The notes beneath the pieces were generated by a model. It had not been told where the DNA came from and searched no databases. It was given only the letters and a program-made list of their open reading frames with translations. A stretch of DNA of 64,000 nucleotides from contig NZ_CP083952.1 in the NCBI RefSeq assembly GCF_006442545.2, positions 3,759,501-3,823,500 on the forward strand. The letters run 5' to 3'. Origin of the DNA: Mesorhizobium sp. B2-1-8. GTDB taxonomy: Bacteria; Pseudomonadota; Alphaproteobacteria; Rhizobiales; Rhizobiaceae. This document shows positions 45,259 to 53,396 of the stretch, piece after piece. Numbering within the stretch: the first letter of the stretch is position 1; every line of letters begins with the position of its first letter. The position numbers and the translations under genes were made by a program.

Positions 45259-45376
45259 GACGATTTCTCCTTTGATTTGCCCGGCAGGCTAGCGCCAGCG
45301 CTGGACCAATCGCAACCGTCATACGGTTGTTGCATGAATCGGGGCATAGGCTGCTCGAAAGCAAGGGTGATCCGCG

Positions 45377-46192
45377 ATGCCAGGCCAAGAGCCCCGCACT
45401 TTCCGCAGCATGTTCATTTCCGATGTCCATCTGGGCTCGAAGGCGGCGAAGGCCGATTTCCTGATCGATTTCCTGCGCTACCACGATGCCGACATCATCT
45501 ACCTTGTCGGCGATATCGTCGACGGTTGGCGCCTGAGGCGCAGCTGGCACTGGCCGCAAAGCCACAATGACGTGGTGCAGAAACTGTTGCGCAAGGCGCG
45601 CAAGGGAGCCTCGATCACCTATATCGCCGGCAATCACGACGAATTCGCCCGCCAGTTCCAGGGCGTGCATTTCGGCGGCATCGTCGTTGCCGACCGTGCT
45701 ATCCACGAAACCGCCGATGGCCGGCGGCTGCTGGTCATCCATGGCGACCAGTTCGACACCGTCGTCCACAACCAGCGTTGGCTAGCCTATCTCGGCGACC
45801 ATGCCTATGACGCCGCCATGCAGGTCAACCGGGTGATCACGCGGCTGCGACAGCTGCTCGGCCTGCCTTACTGGTCGTTTTCGTCCTGGGCCAAGGTCAA
45901 GGTCAAGAAGGCGGTGAACTTCATCGGCTCGTTCCAGACGGTGCTCAGCGAGGAAGCGCGACGCTCGCATGTCGACGGCGTCATCTGCGGGCACATCCAC
46001 CATGCCGCCATCGAAAGCTATGGCGACGTGCAATATATCAACACCGGTGACTGGGTGGAGAGCTGCACCGCCGTGGTCGAGCATTTCGACGGCCGCATGG
46101 AAATCCTGACATGGGCGCATATCCTGCCTGAAGCGCCTGACGAGCCCTTCATCCCGATGCTCATCGAGGACAGGGTAGTGCAGGCCGCCTGA
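45377..46192 (+). CDS. UDP-2,3-diacylglucosamine diphosphatase-like metallophosphoesterase
   Basis: A 271-residue calcineurin-fold phosphoesterase with all metal motifs: SDVHLGS near residue 15, GDIVDGW, GNHDEF, HGDQFD and GHIHHA. It resembles the LpxH-like group that releases lipid X from UDP-diacylglucosamine, but it is longer than E. coli LpxH. Related rhizobial proteins are of uncertain specificity. The ATG at 45377 is clear. It stands 91 bases upstream of the next MFS gene. Confidence 0.82.
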   Translation: MPGQEPRTFRSMFISDVHLGSKAAKADFLIDFLRYHDADIIYLVGDIVDGWRLRRSWHWPQSHNDVVQKLLRKARKGASITYIAGNHDEFARQFQGVHFGGIVVADRAIHETADGRRLLVIHGDQFDTVVHNQRWLAYLGDHAYDAAMQVNRVITRLRQLLGLPYWSFSSWAKVKVKKAVNFIGSFQTVLSEEARRSHVDGVICGHIHHAAIESYGDVQYINTGDWVESCTAVVEHFDGRMEILTWAHILPEAPDEPFIPMLIEDRVVQAA

Positions 46193-46295
46193 GGCGGAAG
46201 CCGGCCCTGAACTTTCTGGTGCCAATCGACTGGTCCAGCCGGTTTCGCCCGGTTTTTCCTCATGTTAAGGATCGGTTTGCGCCTTGGATCGATTC

Positions 46296-47510
46296 ATGCC
46301 GCTGCCACCGCTTTCGCCCGAACAACTCGTGAAGCCGAGCCGTTTTGAGCTGCGCATGAGCCTGATCTTCGGCACGTTGTTCATATCGCTTGGCACCCAT
46401 TTGCCCTATTTCCCGCTTTGGCTGCAGGCTAAGGGATTTCACGCCGAACAGATCGCGGTCATCCTGTCGGCGCCGATGTTCCTGCGCGTTGTGACGACGC
46501 CGCTGCTGACGACGCTCGCCGATCGAGCCAGGGACCGCGCCGATGTCTATGTCGTGCTGGTCGCGGCCTCGCTGCTGCTCTCCGCGGGGTATTTCCTGAC
46601 ACCGACCTATGCGACTGTGCTGGCAGTGTCGTTGTTGCTGACCATTGTCTGGACGCCGCATTCGCCGATCGCCGATTCGCTGGCGCTTTCGGGCGTGCGC
46701 CGCTTCGGCTCCAATTATGCGAGCATGCGCAAATGGGGGTCGATCTGCTATCTCCTGGCCAATGTCGCGGGCGGCTTCATCCTGGCGGCCAGCGGCCCTC
46801 AAGCCGTTCCGGTGATCATATTCCTTGCCCTTGGCGCGGCACTTGTCGCAGGCCTCATGGCGCCGCGCCTGGGGCGGCCGCGCAAGGCATCGCCGTTGTC
46901 GGCGGCGGAAATCCAGCACGCGGCGCCGGGGCTATTCAATGCTTATTTTCTGTATTTCACGCTTGGCGTTGGCATCATCACCGCCAGCCATGCCTTCCTC
47001 TACGGCTTCGTCTCGATCTACTGGAAATCGATCGGCATCAGCGATTCCCTCGTCGGTTTGCTATGGGCATGGGGCGTGGTGTCCGAGGTCTGCATGTTCC
47101 TGTTTTTCAATCGCATATTCGCCTCCGTACCCGTCGTCCGGGTCATGCTCATTGCCGGAATCGGTTCGATCGTGCGTTGGATCGCTTTTCCGCTGGTGTG
47201 GCCGCTCGGCTTTGGCGTCGGCGGCTTCTTCGCCGTGCAGTCGCTGCATTCGGTGTCTGTCGCAATGGTGCTGATCGGCCTGCAGAAGATGATCGCCGAG
47301 ACCGTCTCCGAAGAGCGCACGGGTGCCGCGCAAGGCGTTGCCTACTTCTTCAACGGCTTCTTCATGGCCGCCGTCACGCTTGTGTCCGGTCCGCTCTATG
47401 ACCGCCTTGGCGTCGACGGGTTCCTGGCGATGATCCCGATCGCGATCATTGGCCTCGTGCTGATCGGGCTTGCCGCACGCTCAGCCCCACAACGCCCGAT
47501 CCGGGGGTGA
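46296..47510 (+). CDS. MFS transporter, HcaT/MFS_1-like
   Basis: A 404-residue permease with 12 predicted membrane helices. The N-terminal LFISLGTHLPYFPLWLQAKGF and the sparse loop motifs fit the MFS_1-like group, which contains the phenylpropionate permease HcaT and nucleoside-type carriers. The ATG at 46296 is chosen; a TTG four codons earlier (46284) is possible. The 3' end overlaps the convergent epimerase gene by 30 bases. The substrate is unknown. Confidence 0.8.
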   Translation: MPLPPLSPEQLVKPSRFELRMSLIFGTLFISLGTHLPYFPLWLQAKGFHAEQIAVILSAPMFLRVVTTPLLTTLADRARDRADVYVVLVAASLLLSAGYFLTPTYATVLAVSLLLTIVWTPHSPIADSLALSGVRRFGSNYASMRKWGSICYLLANVAGGFILAASGPQAVPVIIFLALGAALVAGLMAPRLGRPRKASPLSAAEIQHAAPGLFNAYFLYFTLGVGIITASHAFLYGFVSIYWKSIGISDSLVGLLWAWGVVSEVCMFLFFNRIFASVPVVRVMLIAGIGSIVRWIAFPLVWPLGFGVGGFFAVQSLHSVSVAMVLIGLQKMIAETVSEERTGAAQGVAYFFNGFFMAAVTLVSGPLYDRLGVDGFLAMIPIAIIGLVLIGLAARSAPQRPIRG

Positions 47511-48464
47511 GACGAGCGATCCCTGGTAAACGAGGCCCGGCACACGATCCCGGGCAAGCAGCAGCGGACCGTCGAGGTCGACGAAATCGGCTCCTTGCGC
47601 GAGCAGCACCGCCGGCGCCATTGCCAGTGACGTGCCGACCATGCAGCCGACCATGACGCCAAAACCCAGTTCACGGGCGCGGTCGCGCAAGGTGAGCGCC
47701 GCTGTCAGCCCGCCGGACTTGTCGAGCTTGATGTTGACGGCGTCGTAGAGACCGACAAGCGCTTCGAGGTTGCTTGCTTCATGAACGCTCTCGTCGGCGC
47801 AGATCGGCACCGGATGCGCTATGTGGCGCAGAATGCCGTCCCGGCCCGCCGGTAGCGGCTGCTCGATCAGGGCGATTCCCTGTTCGGCGGCAAAGGCGAA
47901 GTTGCCAACAATGTTGTCGTCGGTCCAACCCTCATTGGCATCGAGGATCAGTCGGCTCTCGGGCGCGGCCTGTCTCACCGCCCGGATGCGGGCGATGTCG
48001 TCGTCGCCGCCGATCTTGACCTTGAGCAGCGGCCGGCCGGCATTGGCGCGAGCCTGTGCCGCCATCGCCTCGGGTTCGCCGAGCGACAGCGTGTAGGCGG
48101 TCTCGAGTTGATGCAACGGGGCCGGCCAGATTGCGTCCGCCACCGGATTGCCGCTGATCTTGGCTTCAAGGTCCCAAAGGGCACAGTCTATGGCGTTGCG
48201 CGCCGCTCCGGCAGGCATTGCGTCAAGCAGTGCGGTCCGGTCCATCCCGCCGGCGATCCGGTCGCGCATCGCCTCTATCGCGTCACGGACATCGTCCATG
48301 GTCTCACCATAGCGCTTATAAGGAACGCATTCGCCGCGCCCGCTATGACTACCCTGGCTGATCGTGCAGGTGATCACCTCGGCCTCGGTCTTGGAGCCGC
48401 GCGAAATGGTGAAGGTTCCGGCGATCGGAAACCGCTCGGCCTCGACCGAAATGACACGCGCCAT
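47481..48464 (-). CDS. L-Ala-D/L-Glu (dipeptide) epimerase
   Basis: A 327-residue enolase-superfamily enzyme of the muconate-lactonizing subgroup. It has the KxK acid/base pair (LLKVKIG), the three metal carboxylates (LILDANEGW, LIEQPLP, ICADESVH), and a C-terminal lysine in VNIKLDKSGGL. The tail MVGCMVGTSLAMAPAVLLAQ is typical of dipeptide epimerases, which recycle murein L-Ala-D-Glu. Its MFS neighbour converges on it with a 30-base overlap. Confidence 0.85.
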   Translation of the reverse strand: MARVISVEAERFPIAGTFTISRGSKTEAEVITCTISQGSHSGRGECVPYKRYGETMDDVRDAIEAMRDRIAGGMDRTALLDAMPAGAARNAIDCALWDLEAKISGNPVADAIWPAPLHQLETAYTLSLGEPEAMAAQARANAGRPLLKVKIGGDDDIARIRAVRQAAPESRLILDANEGWTDDNIVGNFAFAAEQGIALIEQPLPAGRDGILRHIAHPVPICADESVHEASNLEALVGLYDAVNIKLDKSGGLTAALTLRDRARELGFGVMVGCMVGTSLAMAPAVLLAQGADFVDLDGPLLLARDRVPGLVYQGSLVSPPDRALWG

Positions 48465-48541
48465 ATTTTTCTGCTCCGGCTATGCGAGAAGGGTTGTCGG
48501 CAAATCGACAAGGTCGGACCCATCAGGTTAAACAGGACGCC

Positions 48542-49729
48542 ATGTTGACCATCGGCAAACGCGACGCAAGCGGCACGGCCGCCTCGGGGGCTGACCACGA
48601 CCCGCGCGTGGCGGTCGGCGAGGAGGGTGATGTCCTCGGCTGCGCGTTCTCCGGTATCTGGACGACACGGACCGTGGCATCGATCGACGCCGACATGCGC
48701 AAAATCGAGAAGCGAAGCGGTTTCAAGACTTTGGCGCTCGATCTTTCGAAAATCGAGAAGATCGATACCGCCGGCGCCTGGCTGATTGACCGGCTGGTCA
48801 GCGCCTTCGAGAAGAAGAACGTCGAGGTCCGGCTGCAAGGCCAGAGCGAGATCGCTTCCATCCTGCTCGACGCGGTCAACGAAGCTGTCCGGCGCGAACC
48901 CGAATCCGGACCGGCGCGGCCGCCAAACATCGTCATTCGGGCGCTGGAGGCGGTTGGCCGGCGCGTCTACGAGATGCGCGACGATTTCCTCGCCTCGATG
49001 AACATATTGGGTGCCACCATCCGTGGCGCGCAGATGAAGCTCGGCCGCGGTCATGCCGTCAACCCTGCGGCGATCTTCAACCAGATCGATCGCATGGGCG
49101 TCGGCGCGATACCCGTGGTGGTGCTGATGTCGGCGATCGTCGGCGCCATCGTTGCCCAGCAGGGCGCCTATCAGCTCAGCTATTTCGGCGCCGACATCTT
49201 CGTCGTCGATCTCGTCGGCGTGCTGATCCTGCGCGAACTCGGCGTGCTGATGACGGCAATCATGATCGCCGGCCGCTCAGGCAGCGCCATCACCGCCGAA
49301 ATCGGCTCGATGAAGATGCGCGAGGAGGTGGACGCGCTGAAGGTCATCGGCCTCAATCCGATCGGCGTCCTGGTCTTCCCACGTCTGGTTGCCCTGGTGA
49401 TCGCCTTGCCTTGCCTGACGATCATCGCCAATTTCGCCGCACTCGGCGGCGGCATTGTCGCCGCCTGGCTCTACTCCGATATCCCACCCGCCGCATTCAT
49501 CGACAGGTTGCGTGTCGCAATCGATCTCAGCACGATTTTCGCCGGGCTGATCAAGGCGCCATTCATGGCGATGATCATCGGCACGATCGCCTCCGTCGAG
49601 GGAATGAAGGTCGGCGGCAGTGCCGAATCGCTCGGCCAGCACGTGACCGCTTCGGTGGTGAAATCGATCTTCGTCGTCATCATCCTCGATGGGCTTTTTG
49701 CCATGTTCTACGCAGCGATCCAGTTCTAG
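48542..49729 (+). CDS. mlaE: MlaE-type lipid-transport permease with fused N-terminal STAS-like domain
   Basis: A 395-residue protein. Residues 25-120 look like a STAS domain (LALDLSKIEKIDTAGAWLIDRLV), the role played by separate MlaB in enterobacteria. The remainder is the MlaE permease with its conserved helices (VVLMSAIVGAIVAQQGAYQL, GRSGSAITAEIGSMKMREEVDALKVIG). It transports phospholipids between membranes together with the next genes. The ATG at 48542 lies 77 bases from the divergent epimerase gene. The MlaF gene follows after four bases. Confidence 0.92.
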   Translation: MLTIGKRDASGTAASGADHDPRVAVGEEGDVLGCAFSGIWTTRTVASIDADMRKIEKRSGFKTLALDLSKIEKIDTAGAWLIDRLVSAFEKKNVEVRLQGQSEIASILLDAVNEAVRREPESGPARPPNIVIRALEAVGRRVYEMRDDFLASMNILGATIRGAQMKLGRGHAVNPAAIFNQIDRMGVGAIPVVVLMSAIVGAIVAQQGAYQLSYFGADIFVVDLVGVLILRELGVLMTAIMIAGRSGSAITAEIGSMKMREEVDALKVIGLNPIGVLVFPRLVALVIALPCLTIIANFAALGGGIVAAWLYSDIPPAAFIDRLRVAIDLSTIFAGLIKAPFMAMIIGTIASVEGMKVGGSAESLGQHVTASVVKSIFVVIILDGLFAMFYAAIQF

Positions 49730-49733
49730 TAAC

Positions 49734-50543
49734 ATGGCAAAAGGCAACGGAGTCACGAGTGAGGTGCCGGACGAGAGCGAGATCGTGCTTTCGGTGCGCG
49801 ACGTCACCGTTGCCATCGATGACAAGCTGATCCTCGACAAGCTGTCGCTCGACATCGCGCGCGGCGAGATACTGGGGTTCGTCGGTGCCTCGGGCGCGGG
49901 CAAGTCCGTGCTGTTGCGCACCATTCTCGGGTTGATGCCCAAGCAGTCGGGAACAATCAAACTGTTCGGCGTCGACGTCGACAAGGCAAGCGATATGGAG
50001 CGGCTGCGCATCGACATGCGCCTTGGCGTGCTGTTCCAGCATGGTGCGCTGTTTTCGTCGCTGACCGTGATGGAGAACGTGCAGGTGCCGATGCGCGAAT
50101 ATCTCGATTTGCCCAGGAAGCTGATGGACGAGTTGGCGCTGCTCAAGGTCGAACTTGTCGGGCTACCGCCGGACGCGGCCCTGAAATTCCCCTCCGAGCT
50201 CTCTGGCGGCATGATCAAGCGTGCCGCCCTTGCCAGGGCGCTGGCGCTCGATCCGGACATCGTCTTTCTCGACGAGCCGACATCAGGCCTCGATCCGATC
50301 AGCGCGGCCGAGTTCGACGAGCTCGTCGTCAAGCTGCGCGACACCATGGACCTGACCGTTTACATGGTGACCCATGACCTCGACACGCTGTTTACCGCCT
50401 GCGACCACGTGGCGGTGCTCGGCAAGAAAAAGGTGCTGGTCGAAGGCACTATCGACGACATGCTGAAGAGCGAGGAACCGTGGGTGAAATCCTATTTCCG
50501 CGGAAAACGCGCCCGGCAACTTGATCTTGCCGCACGTGCATAG
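49734..50543 (+). CDS. mlaF: MlaF-type ABC ATPase for lipid transport
   Basis: A 269-residue ATPase. It shows Walker A GASGAGKSVLLR, signature ELSGGMIKRAALARAL, Walker B IVFLDEPTSGLDP and the switch VTHDLDTLFTACD. The C-terminal tail (SYFRGKRARQ) matches MlaF-type subunits. It partners MlaE and lies four bases after it; the MCE gene follows after 14 bases. I chose the ATG at 49734 over an upstream in-frame start inside mlaE. Confidence 0.93.
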   Translation: MAKGNGVTSEVPDESEIVLSVRDVTVAIDDKLILDKLSLDIARGEILGFVGASGAGKSVLLRTILGLMPKQSGTIKLFGVDVDKASDMERLRIDMRLGVLFQHGALFSSLTVMENVQVPMREYLDLPRKLMDELALLKVELVGLPPDAALKFPSELSGGMIKRAALARALALDPDIVFLDEPTSGLDPISAAEFDELVVKLRDTMDLTVYMVTHDLDTLFTACDHVAVLGKKKVLVEGTIDDMLKSEEPWVKSYFRGKRARQLDLAARA

Positions 50544-50557
50544 CCATAAGTGAAGCA

Positions 50558-51931
50558 ATGGAAACCAGAGCCAACTACGTCATTGTCGGCATTTTCACGC
50601 TGGTTGCGATCCTGGCGGCTTTCGGCTTCGTCTATTGGACGGCCGCGATCGGCAACAGGGGTGAGACGACGCTGCTTCGGGTGCGCATTCCGGGCTCGGC
50701 CTCTGGTCTCGGCCGCGGCAGCTTCGTGCTGTTCAACGGCGTCAAAGTCGGCGACGTCAAGCGCGTCTATATCGACGTCGACAATCCGACCGTCGCCATC
50801 GCCGACACCGAGATCGACCGGATGACGCCGATCACCAAGTCGACGCAGGCCGATATCGGCCTTGCCGGCCTCACAGGGCAGGCCAATATCGAGCTCAAGG
50901 GCGCCGACCCCAAGGAAGTGAAGCTGCTCGACCAGGCCGAAAAGGAAGGCAAGGTCGCCGAGATCGTCGCCAATCCATCGGCGGTGACCAATTTGCTGCA
51001 GACGGCGCAGAACATCTTCACCCGCGCCGACAAGGTGCTGACGGAGCTGGAAGGCTTCACCAAGGACGTCCGCGGGCCGCTGACGCAGACCGTGCACAAC
51101 GTGCAGACGTTTTCCGATGCACTGGCCAGGAATTCCGACGGTATCGACAAATTCCTGTCCGCCGTCAGCGCGCTGTCCGATGAGCTGAAAGGCGTTTCAG
51201 GAAAGCTCGACGGCACGCTGAAGGCGGCGGAAGGCCTGCTCAACGCGGTCGACAAGGACAAGATCAAGAGCATCGTTGCCAATGTCGATACGGTGACGGG
51301 GAACCTCAAGGAAACCTCGCGGCAGCTCGACGGTGTGATCAAGAACGTCGATACGGCGGTGGGATCGGTCAACGATTTCGCCAAGCAGACGCAAGGCACA
51401 CTGGCCAAGGTCGACGGCGTGCTCGACGGTATCGACCCGGCGCAGGTCCGCACGGCCCTAGCCAACATCCAGAAGGCCAGCGACAGCGCCAACAAGGCGG
51501 CAGCCGATATCGCGCAGGTGACCGGCAAGATCGCCAATCGGGCCGACGACATCGACCAGACGATCAAGGACGCCAGGCACCTGGCGCAACGGCTCAACGA
51601 CGCCTCGGTGCGGGTCGACGGCATCCTCGCCAAGGTCGACAAGCTGCTCGGCTCGGGCCAGGCCGACGGCGTGTTGGCCGACGCAAGGGATACGCTGAAA
51701 TCGTTCAAGCAGGTCGCCGATACGCTGAATGCCCGCCTTGGGGTCATCACCGACAATCTGGCGCGCTTCTCCGGTCAGGGGCTGCAGAATGTCGAGGCGC
51801 TGGTGCAGGACAGCCGCCGCTCGATCAATCGCATCGAGGAGGCGGTGACGGATCTCAGCCGAAATCCGCAGCGCATCCTTTCGGGTGGCGAAGGCGAGGT
51901 TCGGCAGTTCGACGGCAGGGCGCGGCGTTGA
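50558..51931 (+). CDS. mlaD: MCE/MlaD-family lipid-binding protein with long coiled-coil tail
   Basis: A 457-residue protein anchored by one N-terminal helix (NYVIVGIFTLVAILAAFGFVY). Residues 40-118 are the MCE domain (GLGRGSFVLFNGVKVGDVKRV). The remaining 330 residues are helical repeats with regular hydrophobic spacing (LEGFTKDVRGPL, NVDTVTGNLKETSRQLDGVIKNVDTAVGS). This is much longer than E. coli MlaD (183 residues) and closer to the needle-forming MCE proteins such as PqiB/YebT or LetB in style. It probably spans part of the periplasm. Confidence 0.9.
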   Translation: METRANYVIVGIFTLVAILAAFGFVYWTAAIGNRGETTLLRVRIPGSASGLGRGSFVLFNGVKVGDVKRVYIDVDNPTVAIADTEIDRMTPITKSTQADIGLAGLTGQANIELKGADPKEVKLLDQAEKEGKVAEIVANPSAVTNLLQTAQNIFTRADKVLTELEGFTKDVRGPLTQTVHNVQTFSDALARNSDGIDKFLSAVSALSDELKGVSGKLDGTLKAAEGLLNAVDKDKIKSIVANVDTVTGNLKETSRQLDGVIKNVDTAVGSVNDFAKQTQGTLAKVDGVLDGIDPAQVRTALANIQKASDSANKAAADIAQVTGKIANRADDIDQTIKDARHLAQRLNDASVRVDGILAKVDKLLGSGQADGVLADARDTLKSFKQVADTLNARLGVITDNLARFSGQGLQNVEALVQDSRRSINRIEEAVTDLSRNPQRILSGGEGEVRQFDGRARR

Positions 51932-52010
51932 CTTCGGCGCCGGCCCGCCGCAAGAACATTGCTCGCGAATGCGGGTTGATCTTACGATCCGGGGACAACG
52001 GGGATCACGC

Positions 52011-52619
52011 GTGACTTTGAGTAGGCTTGGAACGGGCGGGTTGAAATCAGCCGCGGCGCTGCTTGTCCTGGCGGTTGCCGGTTGTGCGGTGCTGGGCGCC
52101 AAGCCGACACCGCTCGACACGTTCGAACTGTCAGCGCCATCCGTCGACGCGCATAGCCATAGCCGCAAGCAAATCCTGATCGCGCAGCCTTCGGCGCTGA
52201 AGGCGCTGGACAGCCAGAACATCGTCATCAAACCCTCGGATCACTCGATCCAGTATTTGAAGGGCGCGCAATGGGCCGACCGCCTGCCGCTGGTCGTGCA
52301 GGCGCGGCTGGCCGAGACGTTCCAGCGCTCGGGCAGCTTTGCCGGCGTCGGGAAGCCGGGCGAGGGGCTGGCGATCGACTATCAGGTGATCGTCGAGGTC
52401 CGGTCCTTCGAAGTGCGTGTCGACGGCGGCGAACATGCCGAGGTCGAGCTGTTCGTGCGCGTGCTCAACGATCGAAACGGCGAAGTGAAGGCTTCCAAGA
52501 GTTTCACTGCATCGGCACCGGTATCGGGCAGCGGCAACCCGGCCTATGTCGGCGCTCTCGACGCGGCCTTCGGCGATGCTGCCAAACAGATCGTCCGGTG
52601 GACCGATTCGGTGATCTGA
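52011..52619 (+). CDS. ABC-type transport auxiliary lipoprotein (PqiC-like)
   Basis: A 202-residue lipoprotein. I choose GTG at 52011 because GGGGA lies six bases upstream and it gives a compact lipoprotein signal (LKSAAALLVLAVAGC, lipobox cysteine near residue 25). Earlier in-frame starts (51969 or 51885) would overlap the MCE gene or add an atypical tail. The fold matches the PqiC/DUF330 family (YLKGAQWADRLPLVVQARLAETFQRSG, DYQVIVEVRSFEV). It likely caps the MCE tube at the outer membrane. No mlaC gene follows. Confidence 0.85.
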   Translation: MTLSRLGTGGLKSAAALLVLAVAGCAVLGAKPTPLDTFELSAPSVDAHSHSRKQILIAQPSALKALDSQNIVIKPSDHSIQYLKGAQWADRLPLVVQARLAETFQRSGSFAGVGKPGEGLAIDYQVIVEVRSFEVRVDGGEHAEVELFVRVLNDRNGEVKASKSFTASAPVSGSGNPAYVGALDAAFGDAAKQIVRWTDSVI

Positions 52620-52657
52620 GCGTCAGGCGCGCAGGGATTCCACCAAACTCTTTCAGG

Positions 52658-53272
52658 CTACGGACGGTCAAAGACGTCCGGCCGCAGCTTTCCAGTCTTC
52701 ATCAGGTGCTGCAGGGTGTAAGTCACGGACAGCGCATCGTCGAGCGCGTCATGTCCCTGCAATGGCGGGTGTTCGACGCCGTAGTAATCCGCAAGCTTGT
52801 TGCTCGGCGTCCTTGCCAGGTCCTCGATCGGCATGCCGGCCGCGATCAGCAACTTGACCGCGTTGTCGAACCGGTTGGCCGGGATGGAAGGCTCGATGCC
52901 CGCGACATAGCAACTGATGGCGATCATGTTCAATTCGTCCTTGCCCCAGGACCAGAACCGAGCCCCATCGGAAAAACGATCGATGCCGGCAAGAGCTTCT
53001 TCCAGCTCGACGCCCTCGGCCTCGATGACTTCTTCGGTGATTCCGGTCAGCCTGGTGAAGAACGGATCGAGCGCGTATCTCTCGCCAAATCGGTCGATCG
53101 GCCTGATGTAGGCCTTGTGCGTGCCCAGCACGGGGAAGTCGCCTTCGAGGCCGAGCCTTGCCGCGCCGATTTGTGCGATGATCGGATCGGGGTCATGCGC
53201 CGCGCACCAGAATCTGCGTTGTGAGCCCTCGAGGCAGAGAAACTCGCAGTCGAAGATGATTGCCGTCTTCAC
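52658..53272 (-). CDS. DEDD-family 3'-5' exonuclease
   Basis: A 204-residue DnaQ-fold exonuclease. Catalytic residues are visible: IFDCEFL (DxE) at residues 7-13, the D in WSWGKDELN, and the HxxxxD pair in GHDALDDALSV. The family trims RNA or DNA; the substrate is unknown. It is downstream of GPR on the minus strand but separated by a strong terminator. It converges with the lipoprotein gene after a 38-base gap. Confidence 0.82.
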   Translation of the reverse strand: MKTAIIFDCEFLCLEGSQRRFWCAAHDPDPIIAQIGAARLGLEGDFPVLGTHKAYIRPIDRFGERYALDPFFTRLTGITEEVIEAEGVELEEALAGIDRFSDGARFWSWGKDELNMIAISCYVAGIEPSIPANRFDNAVKLLIAAGMPIEDLARTPSNKLADYYGVEHPPLQGHDALDDALSVTYTLQHLMKTGKLRPDVFDRP

Positions 53273-53348
53273 AACTCAGGATCCGGTTCCGGGAAAACGA
53301 GACAAAACCCGGATGCGTCTTCCGGGTGGCGACATCAGCGCCTTCAAG

Positions 53349-53371
53349 AAAAAAGGCGGGAGTCCCCCGCC
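53349..53371 (-). terminator. Rho-independent terminator of the giant GPR gene
   Basis: On the minus strand GGCGGG (from 53371) pairs with CCCGCC (to 53355) across a 5-nt loop, followed by TTTTTT (53354-53349). It begins 25 bases after the GPR stop and separates it from the exonuclease gene. Confidence 0.85.
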
Positions 53372-53396
53372 ATTTTCGTTTTGGCTCGTCGACCGC

